Source: Cryptosporidium bovis
Taxonomy: Eukaryota; Apicomplexa; Conoidasida; Eucoccidiorida; Cryptosporidiidae
Assembly (NCBI GenBank): GCA_009768925.2
Contig: VHIT02000026.1
Span: forward strand, 1 to 56,179
Reading direction: 5' to 3'
Length of the DNA stretch: 56,179 bases
Shown here: piece by piece, positions 40,458 to 49,709 of the stretch
How positions within the stretch are numbered: the stretch's first letter is position 1
Layout of the letters: each line of letters opens with the position of its first letter
Translations under genes and position numbers: made by a program
The notes under the pieces: model-generated
What the model was told of the DNA's origin: nothing
Databases searched by the model: none
Seen by the model: the letters and a program-made list of their open reading frames with translations, nothing else

Positions 40458-43391
40458 ATGAGTGATAGGGTTTGTTGCAGAATACTGAGTCAGATACCAC
40501 TGTTAAAGTACTCGGATTTGGGTATAGTAGTGAGATTACAAGCTTCTAGGTATATATCTGATGACGATAATAATACCGTAATATTTGACGTATTTGTAAA
40601 TGATATAGTGCCTACAAAATCTACCTATTTTAGTAATATATCAGTAAATGGCAGTGGGGATATGATACAGATAAGTTCACTAAGTTGCTGTGTTGTAGCA
40701 GTAATACCATGGAAAGAGAATAGCATAAATATAAAAAGATTAAGTACGAATAAAAAAGAAAAAAAATTTAAAAAAATTCCACATAAATATGGTTTATTTG
40801 AGGAAGAATTAAATGAAATAGAATTAAATAATGAATTAATAAATAAAATAGATATAGGCAATAATTGTCATAATAGCATAGCAGGCGAAATACCATTAAT
40901 TAAAGGAATAACAGTATTAAGTATAACCGGTACATCGATATTACAACTTAATATTGATAATAATCCAAATTTGATATGTGAAAAGTGGTATAATTTGGAT
41001 GATTATACATTGTTTATATTATTAAATGAGACATATATGGGTTATAGTTATTCAAGAATATTAATTTTTGATTTAATTAATTTAATCAATGATGATAATG
41101 AGGAGGTTAATGATGATATTTTTTTGGTAAATGAGTTTGAATTTAAAACAAGTATAGTTGAAGGCATGACTGTATTTCCTGTAGATTTTTCTTTTGGAAG
41201 AGGTCCGGATATTTGGAATATGCTTGGATTATTTTTATTATTTGATAACAATACAATAAAAACGATTTGTCCAGTAATTACAAATAGAATGAAGCTTCCG
41301 TATTTTGCATATGAAGTATTTTTTTCATCTCTAATAGAACAAGAATTTATTTTTGAGGCTAAAAATAATGTTATAGATGCAAATTCAGATAGTGACTTAA
41401 GTGAATTCAAGTACGATAAATGCCTTTACGACGTACTAGTATTATTGACGAATGATTTAAGAAACCCTATTGATGATAAGACAGGTGAAATAATAGATGA
41501 TCATATACAAATTAATATTCCAATTGAAACATATAAATTAAATCTAAAAGATTGCTTTCCGAATCAGGTTGAACTTAAACTAAATTGGGAGCCTCATTTT
41601 CAAAGTGACCTTAATGATATCAAATCAACAAAGTTGTCATTTATTACGAATTATCCATTATCTGTATTTATTGTTATTAATTCTAAAAACATAATAGGTT
41701 TGTTTACATCAAGTTACTTGTCCTTTCCTTCTTTTAAGCAAAATAAAAATAACGAATTGGAAAGCGATAACTTTTTATTGCTAGTTCAAAGTTATACTAT
41801 ACCTAATGATTGGTGTCCATTAAATAATAGTACTGAAAGAAATAATATTGTTATTTATGATAAATTTAAATACGATAAAAATATATCTAATGATAAAGTA
41901 GATAAAACTCTTTTTACTATTGGAATTTCTATATTTGATACACTTGCTATTATACACATAGACTGGCTTCAATTTATCTTTTCACTTCATTTAAATTGTA
42001 ATTCTGCAAATAGTAATGAATATAAGATATGTAATGAATGTAAAGAGTGTGGTGACAAACAGTTGAAAATATACAACAATATTGAGGCAGTTAGAGCTTA
42101 TCTTGATGAAAATAAAGAGTTGAGTATATATAAACTGTGCAATGTTGAGTTTTTAAATTTGAGTGAATGTTGTTTGGGTTTTACAGCTAGTTTTAGACAT
42201 GAATTTTCAGGGAATAATGAAAATTGTTGTAATTTAGAACAAAAGCTAATGAACGAAAATGTAAATGTTAAATTCATTTATCCATTTATAGACAATAAAA
42301 ACATCAACTCAGTAAATCCAAATGGTTTGTCTTCAGCTAGTGATGCTAATAGTGAATATAAAAATGCAAAGTTTAATGATGCTAAATTAGTTAGTTTAAA
42401 ATATGATGAATTACCATTTGTTACTTACAACGATATATTTCTAATAAAATCGGTTAATAAAGACTATTTTTTGAGTAAAAAGTTACTTGAAAAAATTAAA
42501 TTATTATCCAAAAATACAACTTATTCTGATAAAAGTGATGATTTTAAAATTTATAATACTGAAGAAAAAATTATTAACAATAAAAATATGGTGGACAGTA
42601 TATGCGAATATGACACAGAAAAAGTATTTAAATATTATTTCGAGAATTTAAAAAAAATTAAAAGTGAATTTAAGAACATAAATGATACTGAAGAAATAAC
42701 AAATTATCATCTTAAACTACTTAAATTGTTTAATGAACTTAATAAAGCTGTTTTAGTTAGAATAAATTCTCAATTAACACCTATAACTAATTTGATGTAC
42801 AATATTAAATCAAGAATTAAACTTTTGAAAAAATTAAAAAGTAACATTAGTAAGACTCATACACAAATAGCTAATAATGAAGAAAAAATAAACAAAAAAA
42901 TTAGAGATACTATTGAAAATAGTGAAAGGCTCCAAGAAAGGATTAAAAATATTAAAAAAATGTTTGTTCATGAACTTAATATTCACAGAATTAAGTTCAA
43001 CCAAGAAGTAATAATACCAGAAATATTACTTATGCTTTCCAATGTTCAACTTGAACTTTGTTCTTGTATAGTTAATGTTTTTAACAGTAACTACAATTCA
43101 ACAAATCATAATAAAAATACGAATTTAGGCCAGACTGCATCTGGAATTGAAACCGAGGCTTCAAGTGGATTTGGGGTGGGAGTAAAAGTTGAAGCAGAAT
43201 ATGAAACTGGAATAGAAGGTGCAAGTACTATACAAGGCAATAACGGTGTTAATCATTTAAATAATCATGACTATATGAATGATATCAATGCCAAATTGCA
43301 AAATTATATAAACCATAATAAAAGTGTTCTAGATAGATTTCAGTCTATGCAAACAAAGGTCATTGAATTAAATAAATACTTGAAAGATTAA
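40458..43391 (+). CDS. Possible Nup88/Nup82-like nucleoporin
   Basis: 977 residues in one exon. Residues 1 to about 530 are rich in beta-strand patterns suggesting a WD-like propeller: ISSLSCCVVAVIPW, FSFGRGPDIWNMLGLFLLFD, LSVFIVINSKNIIGLF and IGISIFDTLAIIHIDWLQF. The C-terminal part (about 720-870) is coiled coil with a Lys/Glu/Asn-rich heptad stretch (KSRIKLLKKLKSNISKTHTQ), followed by a low-complexity tail. A propeller followed by C-terminal coiled coil is the plan of Nup88/Nup82, which sits on the cytoplasmic face of the nuclear pore with an mRNA-export role. Similarity is by architecture and loose motif resemblance only, so the function is tentative. The alternative is another propeller-coiled-coil scaffold. 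The coding frame itself is secure. Confidence 0.55.
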   Translation: MSDRVCCRILSQIPLLKYSDLGIVVRLQASRYISDDDNNTVIFDVFVNDIVPTKSTYFSNISVNGSGDMIQISSLSCCVVAVIPWKENSINIKRLSTNKKEKKFKKIPHKYGLFEEELNEIELNNELINKIDIGNNCHNSIAGEIPLIKGITVLSITGTSILQLNIDNNPNLICEKWYNLDDYTLFILLNETYMGYSYSRILIFDLINLINDDNEEVNDDIFLVNEFEFKTSIVEGMTVFPVDFSFGRGPDIWNMLGLFLLFDNNTIKTICPVITNRMKLPYFAYEVFFSSLIEQEFIFEAKNNVIDANSDSDLSEFKYDKCLYDVLVLLTNDLRNPIDDKTGEIIDDHIQINIPIETYKLNLKDCFPNQVELKLNWEPHFQSDLNDIKSTKLSFITNYPLSVFIVINSKNIIGLFTSSYLSFPSFKQNKNNELESDNFLLLVQSYTIPNDWCPLNNSTERNNIVIYDKFKYDKNISNDKVDKTLFTIGISIFDTLAIIHIDWLQFIFSLHLNCNSANSNEYKICNECKECGDKQLKIYNNIEAVRAYLDENKELSIYKLCNVEFLNLSECCLGFTASFRHEFSGNNENCCNLEQKLMNENVNVKFIYPFIDNKNINSVNPNGLSSASDANSEYKNAKFNDAKLVSLKYDELPFVTYNDIFLIKSVNKDYFLSKKLLEKIKLLSKNTTYSDKSDDFKIYNTEEKIINNKNMVDSICEYDTEKVFKYYFENLKKIKSEFKNINDTEEITNYHLKLLKLFNELNKAVLVRINSQLTPITNLMYNIKSRIKLLKKLKSNISKTHTQIANNEEKINKKIRDTIENSERLQERIKNIKKMFVHELNIHRIKFNQEVIIPEILLMLSNVQLELCSCIVNVFNSNYNSTNHNKNTNLGQTASGIETEASSGFGVGVKVEAEYETGIEGASTIQGNNGVNHLNNHDYMNDINAKLQNYINHNKSVLDRFQSMQTKVIELNKYLKD

Positions 43392-43480
43392 TGTTTTTGT
43401 TATTATTATTACTTTTAAATCAAAATTTACAATTAAAAAATAAACAAATACAGAAAAAACACTATATAAATATGGAAACA

Positions 43481-45448
43481 TTAACTTTTAGATGATCCTG
43501 CCCTTGTTTTTGTTTTCTTCTTAGTATTGGTATTAGCAGCAGCAGAAATCTGAGGTTTCACAGTCTTTGAGACAACTGTTTTCTTAGCTGAACCTTTCTT
43601 AGTTAATCCTTTATCATCCAAATCATGTTTTTCAGTAACCTTTTTATTATATTTGCTGGATTTTGAGTTGACATTATCAATTGAATCCTTCAATTTACTC
43701 TTCTCGTTCTTTTTATCTGCATCAATATTACTTGATTTTCTTGTTCTAGTTATATTTTTATCCGAATCTTCATTCTTTTTGTTATTATCAATATTAACAT
43801 CACTTTTAACCGTTTTACTTTGTTTTTTTTTGATAGAATCAGTTTTTTTGATAATCTTTTTAACCTTTTTAACATCTTTACTATTTGATTTTTTTTTTAA
43901 TTCACGTGTTTCCATTACTTCTTTATTATCAACACATTCATAAATATCGTTACTATCTGTATTATTTTTCGATGAATATGTGTAATTTATTAACGATTTA
44001 GCAAAATTTTTAATTCCAAAATTAACAATGCTTTTCCTTTCACTTAATTTATCTTCACAAACACTATTATCGTTTAACGATTTATCAGAAACACCATGAT
44101 GATTATTATTTATAAGTAATTTTTGTTCTTCAATTATTGTTTTAAGTTCATAATTATCCGCATTTATTCTACTTATTTCATCATGTAGTTTCTCAATTAT
44201 ACATCTATCCTCACTTACTTTAAGTGAAATAGCATCTTTAAGGTGATTTATATACTCGTGCAAAGTTTTTATTACGAAATCAATCTCCATATTGTTGTTA
44301 TTAAAATCTACATTTATCAATACTTTTTCCCCAACCTTATTCCTAATTTCATTTATAAATTCATATAATATATTCTTAATAGGATTTAAATATTTCATCG
44401 TAAAATTATTCTTATACTTGGTTTCTAGATTAATTATTTCGTCATTTAACTTTTTTATTTCATAATTTTTTAATTCGTTTTCATTAGATAAACAACTATT
44501 TTCCTTAATAATATTTGTGTTATCCTCTTTTGATTTAATTAATTCATCTTGTATAAAACGTATTTTTTCTATATAATCCTGTTTTTCCATTAATAAACCA
44601 TCTAATTTTTTTTTGCAATTCAATTCATTTTCTAACATTATTTTTTCTTTACTCTCAAAATTTAATATTCTATTTTCCAAATCTTTTACTGTTCTTCTCA
44701 AAAAATGTATTTCCTTACTTTTTTCATTTAATCTTCTCCTTAATATTTCCATGTTTTCCATTATTTGTACGTTATTTTCCTTGTTTGTTGTATTTGAAAA
44801 TACTTGAGAATTATTCACCATTTTTAAATTTTCTGTTGAACCAAAATTTAAATTGTTATTTATTCTATTTGAAGCAGTTACATTAAAATTATCACTATTA
44901 TTCTCTTCATACCTACTCGGCGTTTTTTCTAAATATGAAGATAAACAAAGTTTTTTATTTGGACTTTGTGGTGTAAATATTGAAATTTGTTGCAAATTAT
45001 TCTCGATGTCATTATTATTATTATTACTGAATAGTGAATTTGCTTCAATCCTTTTTGGTGTTTGAATCATTGATTTTATCTTCACAACTGATTTTGTTAC
45101 TGGGCTATTTGTGCCGTCATTGCCTTGAGATCTAATTATCGTTGTGCCTATATTAAATGGTGTTAGTATTCTTGTATTCTCTATTGAAGGAGAGCTTTTT
45201 AATGAATTAATGTCCGTATTATCAATATTACTCCTTTCTCTGTTATATGGTAATGGGGGTGGAAGACCTAGTGGACGAGAAGGGGATGCAAATATCATAT
45301 TGCTTCGTAAACCAATGTCACCTGTTAGACATCCATTATATAACTCATTTGATTTTTTTATATTATTTTTCACATTTCTCATAGGTGTGCCACCAATTCC
45401 TATTGTACTACCCAAATTATCCATTAATGTTGCTAGTGACTTTCTCAT
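43481..45448 (-). CDS. Coiled-coil protein with Lys-rich tail, unknown
   Basis: 655 residues. The N-terminal 220 are Ser/Thr/Pro/Asn-rich with several TP sites (GGTPMRN, ILTPFN, QTPKR, EKTPSR) that look like proline-directed kinase targets. A long coiled coil runs from about 225 to 345 (MENMEILRRRLNEKSKEIHF ... KKLDGLLMEKQDYIEKIRF), with a second around 395-450. The last ~150 residues are highly basic (Lys/Ser/Asp) with repeated KK, ending KKKTKTRAGSSKS. TP sites, a coiled coil and a basic tail suit a nuclear, chromatin or microtubule-associated structural protein, but no family is recognised. Convergent with the Nup88-like gene, 89 bp apart. Confidence 0.7.
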   Translation of the reverse strand: MRKSLATLMDNLGSTIGIGGTPMRNVKNNIKKSNELYNGCLTGDIGLRSNMIFASPSRPLGLPPPLPYNRERSNIDNTDINSLKSSPSIENTRILTPFNIGTTIIRSQGNDGTNSPVTKSVVKIKSMIQTPKRIEANSLFSNNNNNDIENNLQQISIFTPQSPNKKLCLSSYLEKTPSRYEENNSDNFNVTASNRINNNLNFGSTENLKMVNNSQVFSNTTNKENNVQIMENMEILRRRLNEKSKEIHFLRRTVKDLENRILNFESKEKIMLENELNCKKKLDGLLMEKQDYIEKIRFIQDELIKSKEDNTNIIKENSCLSNENELKNYEIKKLNDEIINLETKYKNNFTMKYLNPIKNILYEFINEIRNKVGEKVLINVDFNNNNMEIDFVIKTLHEYINHLKDAISLKVSEDRCIIEKLHDEISRINADNYELKTIIEEQKLLINNNHHGVSDKSLNDNSVCEDKLSERKSIVNFGIKNFAKSLINYTYSSKNNTDSNDIYECVDNKEVMETRELKKKSNSKDVKKVKKIIKKTDSIKKKQSKTVKSDVNIDNNKKNEDSDKNITRTRKSSNIDADKKNEKSKLKDSIDNVNSKSSKYNKKVTEKHDLDDKGLTKKGSAKKTVVSKTVKPQISAAANTNTKKKTKTRAGSSKS

Positions 45449-46189
45449 TTTTGAATTTACTTTTCTTAAATGCTATATATAATATATATAATTTTTTTCC
45501 ACTAGTAACGAAACAATATGTTACTAATATTAATTATTACAAATCTTATTTTCACTCTGCGTCGCAACTTTTTCAATATTACATCTCAAATAGATATATT
45601 TTACTCAATAATTCTGCGTTGTATATTTTAAATGCCATTAAGCAGTTTTAATCTTGTGCTAATATTATTCTTATTTATTATTACAATTGTTAAACTATTA
45701 TTATTAATATTATTATTAATTTATTTATTATTATTACATAGATTATTATTTATATTATTGATATTTTTACTATTTAATACTTGATATTAATGCTATAAAT
45801 GTTTTATTATTTTTTGGCTTATTACTTAGCCATTAGAACTTATTTACATCAGTATATATTATTACATGCAGCGTTTTACCGCTTAATGTAATTATTTATG
45901 ATTGGTTCCCTATTACCATTTAAGTATGCAATTTTTACATGTGGAATTTTAAAAGAAAACCGTATTTAAATTAATAAAATTCGCAAAGTAAATAGGCAGG
46001 GTAAATTAGTGGTTTTTAACTAAAAACAGCTAATCGGAAATTTATTAAATAGTAGTAAAAATTTACAGGGAAAAAAAGGAATAATGCCATTAATTTGTAT
46101 TAATAATATTATTGTTAATATTTTATTATTCGATCAGTTTGCTACCAATATCATTATTATTACGCAAAATAATATTTGAGATAAAAAAA
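45449..46189. other. Intergenic with ATT-rich simple sequence
   Basis: 741 bp, no gene. A TTA/ATT-rich simple-sequence stretch occupies roughly 45660-45790. Poly-purine and AT runs elsewhere. Confidence 0.5.
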
Positions 46190-47671
46190 TCAATCATCAA
46201 AAAGGCTTGTTCTTACGTTAGAACCGGTTTGTTCATCACCAAATAAGCTTGGTTTTTTCTCGCTAGAATTATTATTACAGTCACCAGAATCACCATTTGA
46301 AAATAGAGAGGACATTAACTCTCTTCTTTTCATATCAAGTTTCTTTTTTCTTTCAAGCTCCTCCTTTTGGCGTTGCTTTTCCTGTTCGATTCTTAATCTT
46401 TCAGCTTCTTCCCTTTTTTTTCTTTCTAATTCAAGTTTTTTTATTCTTTCCGCTTCTGCCCTTCTTTCAATTTCTCTTTGGTTTTCTCTAAAGGCATTAA
46501 CATCGTCTATTCTTGAATAATTGGATGAATTTTGAAGGTTTGTTTGATTTAAAAGGTTGTTGCTGTTATTGTTATTACTGAAAACATTTGTGTTGTTTAT
46601 ATTATTCGAAAATAACCTGTTACTTGTTCTTGTGTTATGGTCATATTCATAACCAACAACTTTTTCATTATTAAAACCAACATTGTTATTACCTAAAGTC
46701 TTGGTTTTTGATTGCAATAACGTAATTAATTCACCTAATTTAACTTCAATATTACCAACTCTGTTATTTAATAATTTAATGCTATTTGTATGTGACATAT
46801 AATTATCTGCTATTGTTGTATTTAATTTACTTACAATTTTATTTAGTTCCTCACATATTTTTTCTCTTTCTAGTAATTTATTTAAATATACATTTTCACG
46901 ATTCTCTATTCTAACACCGCTATTATTATTATTACTGCTTGTCATACTTTTATTATTGTTTGAATTTGCATTCAAATGCGATAAATCATTCACACTATTA
47001 TTTACCGAATAGTTTGTTATATTTGACCCATATGTTGCAACATTATAAAATGAATCATCCGTTAAATTGCCATTGTTTTTGTTACCATTATAATTGTGAT
47101 TATTAATGCTAACATCGTTAATATTTATATTAACATTTTTATTATCATGTTGATTGTTATCGAAGTTGTAATTATTATCTACGAATTCATCTTCATTGCC
47201 TAAATTATAATCTTGTATTTTTTTAACTATATCATTTTTGTATGTAGTTGGACTGTCTAATTTATCACCATAAATAGATTTAATTTCATTGTTGTGAAAT
47301 TCTAAGTTGTCAATACCGATATAACTACTATGGTGATGATTGTTGTTACTGCTATTATCATTGTTATGTTTATTATGACTGGTATCTAAGTTATTTGTGT
47401 CTGTATTTGATAACTGTTTATTTTTATTAATACCAAGTATATTATCTTTGTCATTAAATAAACTTTCAGAATTGTTTATATTTTCAGTTTTATCATCTAT
47501 AAAATCGCCAAAATCAATATTTTTATTGTAATCTACATCTAGTGTTGTTTTTATGTTATCACTACCAAATAGTTGTTTATTCATATAACTATCATTATGA
47601 GTCTCTTCTATTTTACTATTATTTCTCTCATCCTCAAAATCATCAAAAGTAAAATTCATTTTATTCTTCAT
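46190..47671 (-). CDS. Asn-rich protein with charged single helix and LF motifs, unknown
   Basis: 493 residues. It starts MKNKMNFTFDDFEDERN and is Asn-rich for ~390 residues, with a short coiled-coil region around 265-320. Residues of about 396-455 form a Glu/Arg/Lys-rich stretch (ERRAEAERIKKLELERKK) expected to be a long single alpha helix. The end carries SLFSN, SLFGDE and SLFDD. The acidic Leu-Phe pairs resemble the LFa motifs of FAM21/WASHC2, which bind retromer, but they are few and the rest of FAM21 is absent. No signal peptide or membrane span. I cannot assign a function; scaffold or adaptor is a guess. Confidence 0.65.
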   Translation of the reverse strand: MKNKMNFTFDDFEDERNNSKIEETHNDSYMNKQLFGSDNIKTTLDVDYNKNIDFGDFIDDKTENINNSESLFNDKDNILGINKNKQLSNTDTNNLDTSHNKHNNDNSSNNNHHHSSYIGIDNLEFHNNEIKSIYGDKLDSPTTYKNDIVKKIQDYNLGNEDEFVDNNYNFDNNQHDNKNVNININDVSINNHNYNGNKNNGNLTDDSFYNVATYGSNITNYSVNNSVNDLSHLNANSNNNKSMTSSNNNNSGVRIENRENVYLNKLLEREKICEELNKIVSKLNTTIADNYMSHTNSIKLLNNRVGNIEVKLGELITLLQSKTKTLGNNNVGFNNEKVVGYEYDHNTRTSNRLFSNNINNTNVFSNNNNSNNLLNQTNLQNSSNYSRIDDVNAFRENQREIERRAEAERIKKLELERKKREEAERLRIEQEKQRQKEELERKKKLDMKRRELMSSLFSNGDSGDCNNNSSEKKPSLFGDEQTGSNVRTSLFDD

Positions 47672-48534
47672 TATTCGTTTTCTTTTCTAAATAAAGAACA
47701 ACAGTTCAGATTATAGGTGTTAATGAGAGCTTGATATTCCACTTTTAAAACTTATATCCAGCAATAAGTTGTAAACCCCTCAAACTCCCTGCTTCTCAGA
47801 TAAAATAATTAATCTTTTTAAATGATAAATTATATAATTATCTTGTGTGTTTTCTCTATTTAATTGAATCACTTTTTCCTTACTTTTTGTTTAAACAGTT
47901 TTAAATCGCAATCAAGCTCAATTATTTTAATTCACAAACTAATAATAAGGCGGTAAAGCTATTTGTTTTTCAGTTTAATTTTATTTGACCGATAATAAAA
48001 TTGTATTTTAACAATAGCGTTGTTTCTAAATAATCTGATCTACCGTTATTTTCACTTTGTTTCCTTGCAATCATATTATTTTTTCACTACTTTATTATTA
48101 TATCCAAATGTTAACTACATTATTACAGATATATTTCTCTTCTCATTCTCCAATCTACTATTAAATATAGTTTTTACACGGTTTTATTAATAGAAAGAAA
48201 CCGAAAAAGTTGTGATAGATAAACAAGGTACATGCTTATTTTTAGAAACAAACAAGTTTTAGAAACATACTTCCGTTAAATTAAAATGTTATTTTTTGTT
48301 TTTAATTTTATTAATATACTATTCAAGTGCATGTAAACTAACTGATTCGTTAAAGTAATATTACTTTGTAATTAAAGACAGAAAAAATAACAATTTTGAC
48401 TCCTACACTTACAAATTGTGTACTTGTTATTGTCTACATCTCGTACAAAAAATTAAAATTAAGAAAAGCGATACATTTAACTATTAACTTAGTACGTCCA
48501 TTTAAATAAAAAATTACTCATTTATTTGTATCTG
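47672..48534. other. Intergenic, no gene seen
   Basis: 863 bp between two minus-strand genes. AT-rich with no coding character; an AGGCGGTAAAG word near 47950 is the only GC-rich patch. Confidence 0.45.
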
Positions 48535-49023
48535 CTACTTTTTCCGTTTTTTATCTCTATTTTTCTCTTTTTCCTTCACATTTTCTTTTCTTGTTTTTAT
48601 TTTGTTCTCATTTCTAGTTAGCCTTTCTTTCTTTTTTTTGTTGATTTCTTTATTTAAATTCTTAATCAATATAGTTGATTTTTCAGATTCACTTTCTGTT
48701 GAATGATAATCAGCGTTTAAATCTTGATATCTTGAATCAGTAACATTTGAATATAGTTTATTAGCTACATCATTATAAGCATCTTTCCACCAGTCTACCC
48801 AATCTCTTGATGAAGATTCTCCCGAGAGAGTCGCTCCTAGTCCAAGAGTATCTAATTTCTTATCGACTTGTATACACTCTTGAATACCTTTTTCTCCTTT
48901 TCCTAACCCTTTCCCTTCAGACCAACCCATTTTTTGTAGCAAGCTAGTGCCTATATTTGAAGAGAATGGGATATTTGAGTGAAAATTTCCTTTACTAATC
49001 TTTTCATAGTATTTTGATGACAT
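48535..49023 (-). CDS. G-patch protein (GPATCH4/PINX1-like)
   Basis: 162 residues from the first ATG at 49023; the frame extends upstream to a GTG, which I discount. The G-patch covers about 23-65: NIGTSLLQKMGWSEGKGLGK, then EKGIQECIQV and LDTLGLGATL. It is followed by DWVDWWKDAYNDVANKLY, which resembles the NHWWNELFNKTAANL segment of GPATCH4. The last 60 residues are Lys-rich (KKKERLTRNENKIK ... EKEKNRDKKRKK), as in nucleolar PINX1 and GPATCH4. G-patch proteins activate DEAH helicases such as Prp43/DHX15 in ribosome biogenesis and splicing. A nucleolar role is likely. The domain is certain; the orthology is moderate. Confidence 0.85.
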   Translation of the reverse strand: MSSKYYEKISKGNFHSNIPFSSNIGTSLLQKMGWSEGKGLGKGEKGIQECIQVDKKLDTLGLGATLSGESSSRDWVDWWKDAYNDVANKLYSNVTDSRYQDLNADYHSTESESEKSTILIKNLNKEINKKKKERLTRNENKIKTRKENVKEKEKNRDKKRKK

Positions 49024-49709
49024 TTTGGTCGTTTTCACAATATTCTTAGCTCAATATTGGAAAGAATAACAATAATAATGATTAAAATTCGATACACTGC
49101 TTATTTTTAGCCTTTTATAGTATTAATTTGCTCAGTAATTTTGATTTAAATATCAATATTAAAAATAGACCCTTTAATACCTCTGGTTTTACTCAAAGTT
49201 ACTAATATATACATTCCTTTTCTTTGTATAATGTTTTAACTAAATTTGAACCTAGAAGTGTTACAATTTGACCCAAAATCGGCGCCACTAATGTTTTAAT
49301 TTTTACAATTAAAGATTTATGACCAGTACAAAACAATGAAAATTACCATGTAAGCTACAAATATAATATATTAATGGAAATATCTAGAACTGTAAAAAGC
49401 CATCGCGTTATATAGGCGACAAATATAGAATTATATAAAACTAACTAAACTATGGAGTATATTGTTCCCTATTATTACATGTTCCAATACTTGAGTTTTC
49501 ATTTTTTTGTTTTAATAATTGAAAACCTACACTAAAAAAATTGTTTATTGTTCAAACCTATTTAAATAATCTGGAATGATAAAAAGAAACCTCTACATGT
49601 AATTTCGAAAAGAGATAAACAGAAAAAAAATCATTATTGCAATAGTGATATATTAAAAAAATTAATTGTAAATAAAATATAGATTCACATTTCAATTTAT
49701 GTTAATTTG
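49024..49709. other. Intergenic with E2F-like palindrome
   Basis: 686 bp between the G-patch start and the 3' end of the LAMMER kinase gene. No gene seen. TCGGCGCCA at 49279-49287 lies 256 bp upstream of the G-patch ATG. Confidence 0.45.
49279..49287. promoter_or_regulatory. E2F-like TCGGCGCCA
   Basis: GGCGCC palindrome in AT-rich DNA, 256 bp upstream of the G-patch gene ATG. Motif match only. Confidence 0.3.
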
